Shown here piece after piece: positions 11,534-22,150 of a stretch of 64,000 nucleotides of DNA (position 1 is the first letter of the stretch; each line of letters starts with the position of its first letter). The notes beneath the pieces are model-generated. The model had not been told where the DNA came from and searched no databases. It was given only the letters and a program-made list of their open reading frames with translations. Made by a program: the position numbers and the translations under genes. The stretch comes from Talinum fruticosum. Taxonomy: Eukaryota > Streptophyta > Magnoliopsida > Caryophyllales > Talinaceae. The DNA is taken from assembly GCA_021018815.1 (NCBI GenBank), contig JAITYX010000007.1, forward strand, positions 1,426,001 through 1,490,000, written 5' to 3'.

Positions 11534-13272
11534 CTAAGGAAGAAGGTGTTTTAGAACCCAGATTTGAATGACTTTGGGTTTTGTCGGATTCCGAGTCTTC
11601 CTCTCGAAGAACTGAGTCTGTGTTTCTTTCTTTTTGAAAACCTTTCCTTTTGAAATAGGAGAAAATGGTTTCCTTTTGTAATCGGTTCCGGGCTTAGTCC
11701 TTCCTTCATTTACGTGAATGGGACCGTGCTCGGCTTTCTCGAACTTCACGGTTACGGAATCTTTTTGAATAAATCGAGTAGGAATTGGATTCCTCTTCTT
11801 TGTTGAAACCAAGACCTTCTTTTCAAAAAGAGACACATTGTGATCCTAAGAGCATGTCAAGGTTTTTCGACCTTGAGTGAATTTTAAAATCAGGTCTTGA
11901 GACTCAATGAGCTGCTGCTTAAGTTACTCATTTTCTTTCTGAGTAACTCGGACTCGGTCTCATTAGATTGAGCACTAGTCTTGAGTTCTCCGAGTGTAAG
12001 TCTCAGCTTTTCCAATTCATTTTTCAAAGATATGCTCTCGGAAGAAATGGACTCAAGTTGTTCTTTGTATCGAGAAGAGTCATAATTGGACTTTTCTTCC
12101 AAAGTGAAAATGTATTTAGCTAGATCGACTTTGGAGAATTTGAGGAAATATTCGATTACCTCTTGAGGATTAGTTTCCTCACTGTCATGCGAGTCCGAGT
12201 CCGACTCAACTTCGAGTCGGAGATTGGCATCGGACACTTCGAGTCATCCGAGTCCTCGTCATCTTCCGAAGAGTCCTCATCGCTCCATGTGCCATCATAG
12301 CCTTTTTCTTCTTTCTGTCCCTTTTTCTTTTCGGACAATCTTTGACTATGTGGTCTTTGCTGCCACACTCAAAACATTTAGAATTCTTAGATAAAGATAA
12401 CTTTGAGGGAAAAGAATACTTACCTTTTCTGTCCCTCTTGTCTTTTTGTAGAATTCTTCCTTTGGCCTTTTATCCCATCTTTTGTGCTTCATCATTCTCT
12501 TGAAGCCTCTTGTAATGAGTGCCATGGGGTCGCCTTCGAGTCAGAGGAGCTCGGATTTTCTTCTTTGGATTCCGAGGCTTTTAGTGCTAAGTTCCTTTTG
12601 GTACGCCCTCAACATCCTCCTCTTCTAGATAGATTTCGTGAGTGAGAAGCTTTCCAATGAGCTCGTCCGGCTTTAAGAGTGAGAGGTTACGAGCTTCCTC
12701 TATGGGGGTCACCTTGGGACCCCATCTTCTCTTGGGTAGACTTCGAGTATCTTTACGCACATTTCCTCGTGGGAAATCTTCTTACCCAGTGATTTGAGAT
12801 TGTTGGTAATCTCGGTAAATCGAATGAACATCCGAGTGATGTTCTCTTCGGCTCCATCTTGAAAAGCTTATACTTGTGAAGATACTGGCTTATCTTCGCT
12901 TGTCGACTTGGCTAGTGCCTTTGTAAGTGTTGACAAGAGTGTCCCACACTTCTTTTGCTGAGTCACGAGCGAGACACTCGGTTGTATTCTTACGAGCTAA
13001 TGGCGCACATCAAAATGTTCATTGCCTTAAAGTTTTTCTGAACTTCTCGCTTCACTGGAGTGAATTCGGCTTTTGTCTTTGGAATGATTCTAAATTCCTC
13101 TGTCTTCATTGGAATGTAGTTTCCTTGTTGTATGATTTCCCATACATCTTCATCATGATCCATGAGGAAACATTCCATAAGTTTCTTCCGAGTGCTCGAA
13201 GTTTGATCCTTTGAATTTTAGTGGTCTGTTGGAAGATCTTCCTTCATCGAACTCACCGTTGTTACGAGCCAT
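11534..13272 (-). pseudogene. Element A gag with CCHC zinc knuckle
   Basis: Starts at the ATG at 13270-13272 (MARNNGEFDEGRSS...), 46 bp after the primer-binding site. The gag N-terminal pattern MECFLMDHDEDVWEIIQQG follows in the piece 12990-13178, after a one-base shift near 13190. A CCHC knuckle, CFECGSKDHIVKDC, is intact at about 12330-12375. An acidic coiled-coil-like stretch (11890-12237) and a basic tail (11534-11836) follow. Gag forms the retroelement particle and binds RNA through the knuckle. At least three frame breaks occur in this copy. Confidence 0.85.
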
Positions 13273-13317
13273 TTGATCTTTAGACCTTTGGATGGTTAGA
13301 TCCTTTCTGAAATGCTA

Positions 13318-13329
13318 GGCTCGATACCA
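13318..13329 (-). other. Element A primer-binding site
   Basis: The minus strand reads TGGTATCGAGCC, two bases after the 5' LTR end. It resembles the initiator-Met tRNA site TGGTATCAGAGC used by most plant copia elements, with one base missing beside the CG. Confidence 0.85.
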
Positions 13330-13331
13330 AT

Positions 13332-14903
13332 TGAAGGTTTGCTCGGGGAGAGTCCGTATCACCCTAGAGGGGGTGAATAGGGTGATGGAAGTTTTTCGTG
13401 AAAACGTTAGCTCTTTTGCCAAAGAACAGACAGAGACAGATTCCGAGTCAATCAGTCGGGTCGGAAAAGTATGGACTCGAAATGCTATCACGAATAAGTA
13501 AGCAAGATGAGCGGGAGCTATAAAGCTGTCGAGTCTAGAATGAACTCGGAAAGATTAACACTTAGAGATTACGTGGAAACCCTCCTGGCGCGAGAAAACC
13601 ACGGACCGTGCTAATCCAAGTACGAAGTCAAATCCACTATTTTGAGTCCACAAAATACCGTGAGCTGGCGAACCCGAGTTGCTCCCTTAGACAACTCTTT
13701 ACAAGTTTTCCTAGACTCGAAATTCCCTTATCCGATCTAGTACTTCCTAGCTGAGATAATCCTTACAGCTAGGGACAACTAAGCTGAGTTAACCCTTACG
13801 GCTTAGTCAAGGGACCTTACAGAGAAAGTAAGAAAGTGTTTCGTAGCGAGTACAAGACCTTACAACTCGGAAAGTAAAGATTTATAGAGTGGGAGTTGTA
13901 AGTAGAAGATTGAGAATAAATACAATGACTTTTCCCAAGTACGTGTATTAATAATAATTTCGGCAATCTTCAAGTCTTGTGAGGTGGCTTCTATTTATAG
14001 ATGACCAGTGCAGAGTAGCCGTTATCTTCATCTGCTAGCTGAGAGTCCTTTGTGACCGTTGACGGGAGCTTTACGAGTCACTCAGAAAGTATCCGTTGTA
14101 ATGTGAATGTTGGGCAACGGTTTAAACTCTCTTGGAAGTCCCAAAACCACTTGGCGGTGTCTTGAAAGATAAGGTGGAAACCACCGTTAAGCTTAGCGTT
14201 CCAGTTTTCTAGATTTGGAAACGAGACGACCACGACACAATCTTACGGGACTGGAGCGAGAGAAGGTGAAAAGCCATGTCTGCTGGTGATTTGACATTTT
14301 GAAGCCGGTTACTTTTGTACTTTGAAAAGTGTATCCTCGTTTGAATAACCTACAAAAGTAAATCAAGTTTGGTTCTCAAAGTATAAAATACTTTGGTCTA
14401 AGATTAGACACGAGATAATAAAATAATTAAGATACATAAACAACTAATTATCTGAGTCGAAATGAAATGGAATTTTCTAAGTCCAATATCCATGATACTC
14501 GAAGTCCATCGACTTAGTCTAAGCGAAGATTCAAGTCAAGTAAAGAACATCGAGTGATATAACTTGATATAGACTAAGCATGAAACAGATGGGAGTACTG
14601 ACTTCAACAAGATAGACCTTATAGAAGGAAGTCGGATGTGAGCGGAGTACTAGTACATTCGGCATGCGATAGATCTAAGTGATGAGGGACTCGAAGTGAG
14701 TGAGATACGCATATCGGTTTTCGAGTTACGCAAGAGATACAAGAAGTAAAAGCTATATCACTTAGAGAAGATACCATATCACTCGGAAAAGATTCTACGA
14801 TACAAAGAATGCCTTGGAATCAAAACTCTATAAGTACGAGATTGTTATACTCGATTCCTTTTATGCAACTCGAAAAAGTATTGAGCGAGTGTCCGAGTCT
14901 TCA
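13332..14903 (-). repeat. Element A 5' LTR (right copy)
   Basis: Pairs with 4059-5631. The TATA box is at 13991-13999 (minus strand). Differences from the left copy include several TG/TCG or CG-adjacent indels, e.g. near 13352 against 4083 and near 14030 against 4772. Confidence 0.93.
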
Positions 14904-14910
14904 AAACCTT

Positions 14911-14922
14911 GCTCCGATACCA
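14911..14922 (-). other. Element B primer-binding site
   Basis: The minus strand reads TGGTATCGGAGC, next to the 5' LTR end of B at 14925 (...TTCTTAACA). It is an initiator-Met-type site. Its place immediately beyond the right flank of element A shows that A sits inside B. Confidence 0.8.
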
Positions 14923-14924
14923 CT

Positions 14925-15066
14925 TGTTAAGAAATTAGGAGATCAAGTAGTATGCTAGAAACAACACTTTTATTATTAATTTGAAAGAACAAACTTACAA
15001 GAGTTTATAAAAACACTCAAGAATATATGAAACACCTCACTTTCTTTTTTGGGACACCCATTCTTA
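14925..15066 (-). repeat. Element B 5' LTR, first part
   Basis: Starts TGTTAAGAAATTAGGAG on the plus strand, next to the primer-binding site. The Harbinger-like MITE interrupts it after the TTA at 15064-15066; the LTR resumes at 33205. The outer LTR end was not located. Confidence 0.7.
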
Positions 15067-15356
15067 GGGCATGTTTGTTTCAAATTGTTAAAATAGCGTT
15101 TATATCATTTATAATGGTTATGAGTCTGTTATGAGCTGCTATGAGCTATTATAATTAGCGGTTATAGTTGTTATGAGTCTGCTATAGTGGTTATAAACTA
15201 CTATAGCGGTTATGAGCGTTTATGAGTCGTTATAATGGTAATAATAATATTAATAATTTTTGCTTAATAATAATGATAATAATAATAATTTCAATAATAA
15301 TAATAATATGTTATTATTATTACTATAATTATTATTATTATATCATGGAGTAATGA

Positions 15357-15357
15357 C

Positions 15358-15416
<59 letters not shown>
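15357..15416. repeat. AAT microsatellite, left part
   Basis: About twenty AAT units. Element C inserted here: its flanking ATAAT (15412-15416) equals 32769-32773. Translations of this repeat as runs of Ile, Leu or Asn are artefacts. Confidence 0.95.
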
Positions 15417-16038
15417 TGTTTCCGGAGAAAACCGAGTTGATGATGTGGTTTGGTGATTCGGAGAGAGGAAGGATTTACCGCTCCGGTTCCGAGGACATGG
15501 CACGATCGATCCGAGTCCGAGTGACGACCGCTTGAACTCGTAAAATGGCGAAGCCCCGGGTGGTGGATCTCGGGAACGCCCTTCAACGCTCAAGTTAGTA
15601 TCCGATTAAGTTGAATGGATCGAGGAGATCTTCCTCGATGTGCGTGGGCGGATTCCTTGGGAGACGAGAAGATTTCCAAAGATGGAAGTTCTCGGGATGA
15701 GTGCTGATGAACGTTTATGAACGTTATGAATGTGGATGAGTGTTGAGAGCTTAGGAGTCTCGAGAACTTGGATTATCCCAAAGGTGAGATGTCTTGTCAA
15801 ATGAACATAACATGCTTTGGGATGTGAGAAAAGATGGGTATTTATAGGAGATTTTAAAGGGGTAAAACGGTGCTTTACCATGGTTTAGGAGGAAATCCTA
15901 GCCCTAATGGGCTTTGGGATTTTACCTGGCCCGTTAAGGGTTGGCTTGGGCCGATACCTCCCTTATCCGACCGATTAGGCCCAGGTGGCTAGTGACATGG
16001 CGGGTGAGCTGGTACTCGTCCAGGAAATACCCGAATCA
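15417..16038 (-). repeat. Element C 3' LTR (left copy)
   Basis: Matches 32131-32768 almost throughout. Minus-strand TATA box TATAAATA at 15839-15846. It lacks a roughly 24 bp duplication around GGTGGTGGATC that the right copy carries at about 32270-32310. Confidence 0.93.
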
Positions 16039-16050
16039 TTTAGCCCCTCA
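16039..16050 (-). other. Element C polypurine tract
   Basis: The minus strand reads GAGGGGCTAAA immediately before the 3' LTR start TGATTCGGG. Confidence 0.7.
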
Positions 16051-16130
16051 TGTTCTCGCCTGCATGCCTCCCGAGGTAGGTAGGTGGAATGTGAAGCCCA
16101 TTCCGAGATGCCTTATTATGACCCCAGCTT

Positions 16131-16139
16131 TATAAATAG
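16131..16139 (+). promoter_or_regulatory. Plus-strand TATA box inside element C, driving the antisense ORF
   Basis: CTTTATAAATAGGGG on the plus strand, followed by a CT-rich stretch and an ATG at 16211-16213, 72 bp beyond the box. Element D inserted 18 bp after that ATG. The layout is a core promoter with a short leader for an antisense transcript of element C. Confidence 0.5.
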
Positions 16140-16210
16140 GGGATGAAATCTTAAGAAGGGTAGCTAACTTCCGCTTCTTCATTTTTCTCACTTCTATTGT
16201 TTTGGAGACA

Positions 16211-16230
16211 ATGACTCGCCAGTGAGCTTC
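16211..16230 (+). pseudogene. First codons of element C antisense ORF, cut off by element D
   Basis: The ATG at 16211 opens a frame that, with element D and one CTATC copy removed, runs towards the open frame at 24706-25236. A one-base discrepancy at 16216-16218 (TCG) currently creates a stop. Without it the frame matches the downstream ORF. Confidence 0.45.
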
Positions 16231-16235
16231 CTATC

Positions 16236-18789
16236 CGTAACGCCCCAATCACCATTACTTAATAATCCCTTCATTAGGGACTAATTCGTAATGTCGCAGC
16301 GGAAGGTAATAATCGAAGGCGTTACCGCCGTCCTAAAAAAGGACAAGGCTAAATAATTGAAATAAAATGAAGTACGGTTTGGGCATCTATGGTTCTTTTT
16401 CAAAAATGTCTGTTAGGAGTATCTACTTAGTACCCAAGTAGCTATGTCATCCCAAAATACAGTTTACGGGTTTAGCAATGTAATATTTAAACAACCTAGA
16501 CTTTTCTCTAATCCACAAAATAATGTACAATGATTCCCAAGGCCATACCTAACCCCGGGGACAAGTAAAATCACTGTGAGCGTCTATATACCTTCGGAAC
16601 CACAAATGCAATGTGTCCAGCTATGATTTGCCTTTGTCGGACTTAGTGAATGGTTGGTTGTTCACCATGATTCTTCCTAAAACAAAAACAATAAAATATT
16701 TGGAAAAGTGAGTCGAAACTCAATACGCACATTCCTGTACTTGTAAAATAACTTTGAAGAAAATATTGATTGAGCGCGCGCATTTCAATTCATTTTAGTT
16801 TGAAAGCGGGGGAGAGAATATAAGTAAAACTTGCTTGCTTAGGTTATTATCCGGAAGTGGAACCCCTTGATAATTGATACGATCTTAGTAAGGTGCACAC
16901 CTCCCGGGCCGACCGAGAACCCGAGTTGAAGCCGCGCGGGTTGGGCATACGCCCGATGATTGATAATTGATGGGCATAAGCCCCGATAATTGATGATTGA
17001 GCGGGGACCACTTGATTAGGTGGCAAAACTTGATTTGCAAATGATTCATTATTAATTATATATATGAGAAATGTTGAGATTTGATGAAATATGTGAGTTT
17101 TCGAAAGGTACGGGCAATGAACGTACTCGAATTGAGAGTACTTGTTTCTCCCCTTTTATAGAAATTTGGAGTCAGCAATTGCTCGAGCAACGAAGTGGCC
17201 TCTGTTACGTTTAAAATGGATTTCTATGGTTAATAATGTTTTCTTGAATTTTTAATGCTTGGATTTGTATAAGCTTAACAATGTATTTCATTTCTTATGT
17301 TCGTATGAAAATCGATTAAACTTATGTTTGTATTACTTGGCTTTACTCGCGTTTCATCGAATATAATTTATATTAATTAAAGGAGTTAATTAGGCTATCT
17401 AAATGTCCAATGATGTTGGTGTTATTTGATTTGCTAGGTGACTTGGATCGAAAAATGGTGAATATACATATACGTGCCCAAACACTTATTCTTAATTCCT
17501 TCCTCACTTCTCCCTTCTCTCGCACTCAAAACCTATAGTTAAATAATTAATTAATCCATCAAATGCCCTTCCATCGGAGGGTTTCACAACTTTGCCGAAT
17601 TGCCCAAAACTCATACATATACACCAATTTAGGTGCCTAAGCGTTATTTTCTCGACGTAACTCGTATTCACATCCTAATTAAGCGTACCAAATGTTCAAA
17701 TGTCCCCCATGCCTCTTACACCATCTACTATCCGACTTCATCCTCCCCGCCTATTTCTTTCTCTTCCTTTGTGTTCAATTCTAGCTATTTGCAAAATGTA
17801 ACAATTCCACCCAATTGTTCAATTCGATAACAAAGCATCCTCAATCTCATTCACTAGTTCATAGTTTCCCCAAAGGAATCACATTCGTACAATTAACTCA
17901 CCAAAACCCCAACCCTAGATCCTCCACACCAATTCAAATTTTCCCAAATTAATCCTTAACTTCACTCCACAAACATATTTATAAATCATACTTCAATTTA
18001 CAGCTACAATTGCTCGGATAAATAATGAAATCGATAATTTAGGGTCTAGAGTTTTACCTTCGAATTTACTGGGGATGGAGGCCAAGAGCGGGAGCAGGGG
18101 CGGTGGTGGGGCGTGGCAAGCTGCGCCGGCGACCATTGAGCAGGGGACGGCGACCGGCTCCGGCAACCGCTGCGGCTGGTAGCTGGCCGGAGAGTGGGCC
18201 GCGGCAGGGACGAACAGCGCCCGCGGAAGAGAGAGGAGAGCGAGAGCGCGAGTGAGAGTGAGAGCCATCGCGCGAGAGGGTGAGAGTGTGAGAGGACGCT
18301 CGCCGGCGGCGCTAGCGCCGGCTTCGGCCGCGTTGGTGGCGTCCGGTGGCCGGAGGGGAAGGCAGCAGCAGCAGAGAGATGGTGAGGCAGGGGAGGATGG
18401 AGGGGAGGAAGCAGGGGAGCAGGGGAAGCAAGCGAAGTCCCGATATATTGTTGGTCTTAACCGCCTCTCTCCCCTTTTTTTTTCTCGTTTCGGATGCTTC
18501 TTTAAAAAAATCTGGTTCATTTATTTTATTATGTTGATTTATTTATTTACTTTGTTTTCTTTTATTGTTACTTTTAATTTTGTTTTAATAACGATGCTCA
18601 CGAATTAAAATCTTATTATAAGATTTTTATTAGGGCCACTTAGTCGCCTTAGCCGCATAACATACGAGATAAAAATAATTTAAATATAAGATATCGAATT
18701 GAAGTGCACGCGCTCAATTATATAAATAGTGTAATTAATAAATAATGTGATTTAAAATAAATAGGGTGATTTAGAGTCGGGTTGTTACA
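16236..18789 (-). repeat. Element D 3' LTR (left copy)
   Basis: Reads CGTAACGCCCC...GGTTGTTACA on the plus strand, so on its own strand it starts TGTAACAACC and ends CG instead of the usual CA; both copies share this. TATA box CTATAAAAGGGG at about 17151-17162 (minus). A GC-rich block at 18060-18450 lies upstream of the TATA box, in U3. Confidence 0.93.
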
Positions 18790-18801
18790 GTCTTCCCCCT
18801 T
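18790..18801 (-). other. Element D polypurine tract
   Basis: The minus strand reads AAGGGGGAAGAC directly before the LTR start TGTAACAACC. Confidence 0.8.
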
Positions 18802-18899
18802 AAAATAAGTTTCGTCCTCGAAACTTGAGCCTTCTGCAATGAGGTTTGAAAACTTAACTTAAAATAAGTGAGGGTACTAGTTTCTCGGGTTTTCCTTAG

Positions 18900-20300
18900 T
18901 TTTCCCATATGGCTTCCCGAGGATGTATGGTTAGTTCACAGTACTTTCCGCCCAAGGAAATGCTTTTATTGCAGAATTTCTTGACCTTGTAACCCAATAT
19001 TTGCACCGAAACTTTTCATACATTAAATTTTTAATGATTTGTAGTAGCTCTGTCGTCATATCATGATTTGGAATTGGTATATGCTGCTCTGAGTTGCTAG
19101 ATACGGAAATGTTATTCTCATATTTGGGTTTAGATGAAATAACTATACATATATATGCATATAAGCTATTGGATTGCACTTCTTTATAACCTCATGTAGC
19201 CTAATATACTTAGGACTTGACTTTTCCTTAACTTTGGATCCTTGACCTCCTCTCGGTGAAGACACTTCAAAACACTTTTCTCCTTATAGCTCATTGTCGC
19301 TTTAAATCGTCTTGATGTGGTCTTAAATCTTGCTAATCTTTTCAGTTGTTCCTTAGGTCCACTTAGACCCATAGTCAAGGTGTTGCTCCACTCACTTTAA
19401 CATAACGAGGTTCCGTATTTCCTCCAATACAATGCCTCAAATCGGAGTGATTTTATCGATGACTCGTTAAATGGTATTATAAGATAAATTCATCAAAGAT
19501 AAATCGGTTTCTGCTTTATTGAAAAACCGTACATCCAAGCTCTCGGTATATCTTCTCATATTTAATTAACTCTTTCAGTGTGCCCCACTGTTCCTGGATG
19601 GTATGGATTATTAACACCGAGTTTGGTTGCGAACGGGTCGCTATAGAGCTTACCGAAACGTATTTGAACCCTGTTATCGCTATCGGATATAATGTTCTTA
19701 GGTATTTCCATGTAACCTAGTGACTTCTTTGGTGTATAAGTGTGTCGAGTATCTCCGCATTCTATATGTCATGTGTTGGTACAAAGTCCGCAGATTTCAT
19801 AAATTGATCAACAATCGCTCAAACATTTTTTTTGTTGAAGCAATAATAGGTAATCTTATGGCAACGTTCGATGAAATTGAATCTCATCTCCATGTAGAAA
19901 TCTCCAAAAATCTCAATTCAATTCACCACGGAACCTTGATACCTCTTTTCATATTGTACTCTCCAACGTTCGGTTTTAACCATTTGATAATTGGAACACT
20001 TGTCTACAGATTCCGTAATATCTTTTTCACATTACTCCCCAAAAACATTGTTTCCAGTCTTTATACCACTTGTTCCTCTTAGATGTACCAAATATCGTGA
20101 ATTATGTGCTTCCTCAAGAGTTTCCTTTTCAATTCCTCTTTCTTCAATACACAAAATTGATTTTGAAACCTTAAGGTTCCACCCTCGCGTATTCCTTGAA
20201 ACCATGAGATTTTTCCTTTTTATGTCTTTCTTAATCCTTTCCATCCCGACATCCTCGTCTCGGCCTAACTGAATACCCTTCATGGTTATATATTATACCA
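18900..20300 (-). pseudogene. Element D integrase remnant
   Basis: Minus-strand pieces in order: the HHCC-type zinc region near 20060-20283 (ETLEEAHNSRYLVH); VDKCSNYQMVKTE at about 19980; a core scrap AIVDQFMKSADFVPTHD at about 19760-19810; a post-core tail (LARFKTTSRRFKATMSYKEK) at 19184-19378; and a C-terminal REAIWENE-like end near 18900-18920, typical of chromoviruses. Stops and shifts are frequent. It cannot encode an active integrase as written. Confidence 0.75.
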
Positions 20301-20639
20301 CCATCGCAGCTAGGGACCCATTCATTTGTTCATGTGAGACTCGACTCAATACTTATAGTGTGGAGGTTTCATATAACCACAAGCTAAGTTGTCATTATTA
20401 CATTCAACTTGTGTTTTGTCTCCGTACTCCACGCATTTGCCACTATTCACAACCGCTCGTCATATTCTCTCTTATGTTTAGAGTATCATCAAAAACCACC
20501 ACCACATATTTACCTAGATAAGTCCTCAAAAATCCTATTCATGAGATCCATGAATGCAACGGATACCTTGGTAAATCCTCTAGGCATTCAGTAAATTCGT
20601 AGGGTCCCTATTTAATTCTATAGGCAGTTTTGGGAATAT

Positions 20640-20760
20640 CTTTCTGGTTAATTCAAAGTTGGTAAAATATGCTAACTCCTCATATCCGATCAACAAATCG
20701 TTAATTCGAGGTAGCGGATACTTATTCTCGACAAATCCTTTTGTAGTAATTTACTCGACC
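20640..20760 (-). pseudogene. Element D reverse transcriptase scrap
   Basis: The minus strand reads KYPLPRINDLL at about 20690-20725, the conserved N-terminal block of gypsy reverse transcriptase. The YxDD region was not found. Neighbouring sequence is too short to hold the rest of RT and RNase H. Confidence 0.65.
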
Positions 20761-21187
20761 CAAGAGCACTCCTCCTCTACGTGACATTAGTTGGTCCGGA
20801 TCCTCCCGTTACTGCGTTTACCTTATAAGGATCGACCTTAATCTCTTCTTTGGAATAACATGCCTAAAATGTCTCTTCCTCTAGCCATAGTTCACCTCCT
20901 TGCAATTTGGCAACATGTTCTCCCAAGGTTCAAAAATAATCAATAAATGGCCCTTGCTTGAAACTAGTAACATGTTTCTTTTGAACTATACTTTCACTTA
21001 TGTTGTCGGTTCTCTTTGAGTCTCCGGAATTTAAGGCCCTTAGTTCGCTCTTTACTCATCAACCCCTATGTCTACTACTCTTTCATGTAATCCTTGACAA
21101 TCTTTGATAGATCACTATCGAGTTAATGTCGAATATAATAGGCCAAGCCTTCCTCAAGCCTTAACATCTTCACTTCATCAATAACGA

Positions 21188-21469
21188 CTAGGTCGACCTA
21201 GATATCTCCATAAGTTTATTAGCGTACTCTACTATCGTCATTTTGTAGTCCATTTTTTTTTTTTTAACTCTATGACCCCCATTCTTTTCGTACACGAATT
21301 GCAGTGGGTAAAATTTTTGCTCTAACTCTTCCGAAAAGTTGTCCCAAGTGAACTTACAACCTCCTTTCTCATTGTGCTTTACCATATGTCCATTGCAATA
21401 ATACATCCCTATACCTCTTTTCTTCAGGTGCAAATATTTTTTCCCTCTCCTATGAATCAAATTGCTCAC
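21188..21469 (-). pseudogene. Element D gag remnant
   Basis: The 93-residue open piece contains FTWDNFSEELEQKFYPLQF and later MTIVEYANKLMEISRS, matching the gypsy/chromovirus gag pattern (TWxxFxxxFxxxYxP... MxVxEYxxxFxxLSR). The rest of gag and the zinc knuckle are not recognisable. Confidence 0.7.
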
Positions 21470-22134
21470 AACTTCTAATATAAAACATATTTAGGTAACT
21501 CACGCTTTCATTGTGCTTATGTGATCGGTAATACCCAATTGCACATTAGATTATCATTCCCTCGAGATTCTTATCGATTGAGGAATCCTCGATCAAAGGG
21601 ACTCCCAAGGCTTATTCAAATGTCGGGTTTGCTTTCTAATTCCAGACCTAAAGGTAATATAGGGAATTTCCTAAAAGAGTTTGGTATTTTCTAAAAATTT
21701 CGGCGAGTTCCGTTTGTAATATGGCCTATCCCATAAATTTAAAGCTTTAAAACCCTGCATAAAAAACACAATATCACTCAACGAGCCACACGCTCGGAGT
21801 ACACAACTCAACGGCCACACGCCGGAGTACAACCAATATACATTAAAGCTTAAAACCACCTAAATGGCTCATGATACATTTGAAGCAAAATTCATGAACT
21901 GAATTACAAGTTACAAAACTTAAAAGCATATGAAATGCATGTTGGCAACTTAAGTCATTACGTACATCGTTTATACTTAGCATCACCCAAAAGTATATAC
22001 CTCAATTCAATATTAGTTACACCACATCCACAAATCCCAAAATAACAACTTGCGGAAATAATGGCCATGTAATTTTGTAAAGGTCAAATCATGACACCTT
22101 AAAATCCTATTGCTCACGAGTGATTTCTAAACTC
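21470..22134 (-). other. Element D leader / 5' gag stretch, no clear coding
   Basis: Lies between the gag remnant and the primer-binding site. No frame is open for long and no motif was recognised. A short near-repeat (CACACGCTCGGAGTACA / CACACGCCGGAGTACA) occurs at about 21788-21831. Confidence 0.5.
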
Positions 22135-22147
22135 GGCTCCGATACCA
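22135..22147 (-). other. Element D primer-binding site
   Basis: The minus strand reads TGGTATCGGAGCC, three bases inside the 5' LTR end at 22151. It is an initiator-Met-type site. Confidence 0.85.
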
Positions 22148-22150
22148 CTA

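Larger units (their letters stand above)
4059..14903 (-). mobile_element. Element A: complete Ty1/copia retrotransposon, Maximus/SIRE-like layout
   Basis: Two LTRs of about 1.57 kb flank gag, protease, integrase, reverse transcriptase and RNase H in copia order, followed by an extra 2.6 kb region before the 3' LTR. LTR ends form the pair TGAAGG...TCTTCA. The primer-binding site next to the right LTR and the polypurine tract next to the left LTR put it on the minus strand. Flanks read AAAAC (4054-4058) and AAACC (14904-14908), a near-match target duplication; because the LTR ends in A, the exact boundary is ambiguous by one base. Flanks are pieces of element B, so A is nested in B. Long LTRs plus a coding region 3' of RNase H resemble the Maximus/SIRE lineage. 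That lineage call is inference and needs an RT tree. Confidence 0.92.

Noticed and set aside
17633..17830. 65-codon ORF repeated identically at 23545-23742
   Set aside because: It lies in both LTRs of element D on the strand opposite to the element; identity reflects recent LTR duplication, not selection.
17993..18520. 175-codon ORF in the GC-rich part of the D LTR
   Set aside because: Low complexity, Ala/Pro/Ser/Leu-rich, upstream of the LTR TATA box; not kept at the same length in the other LTR.
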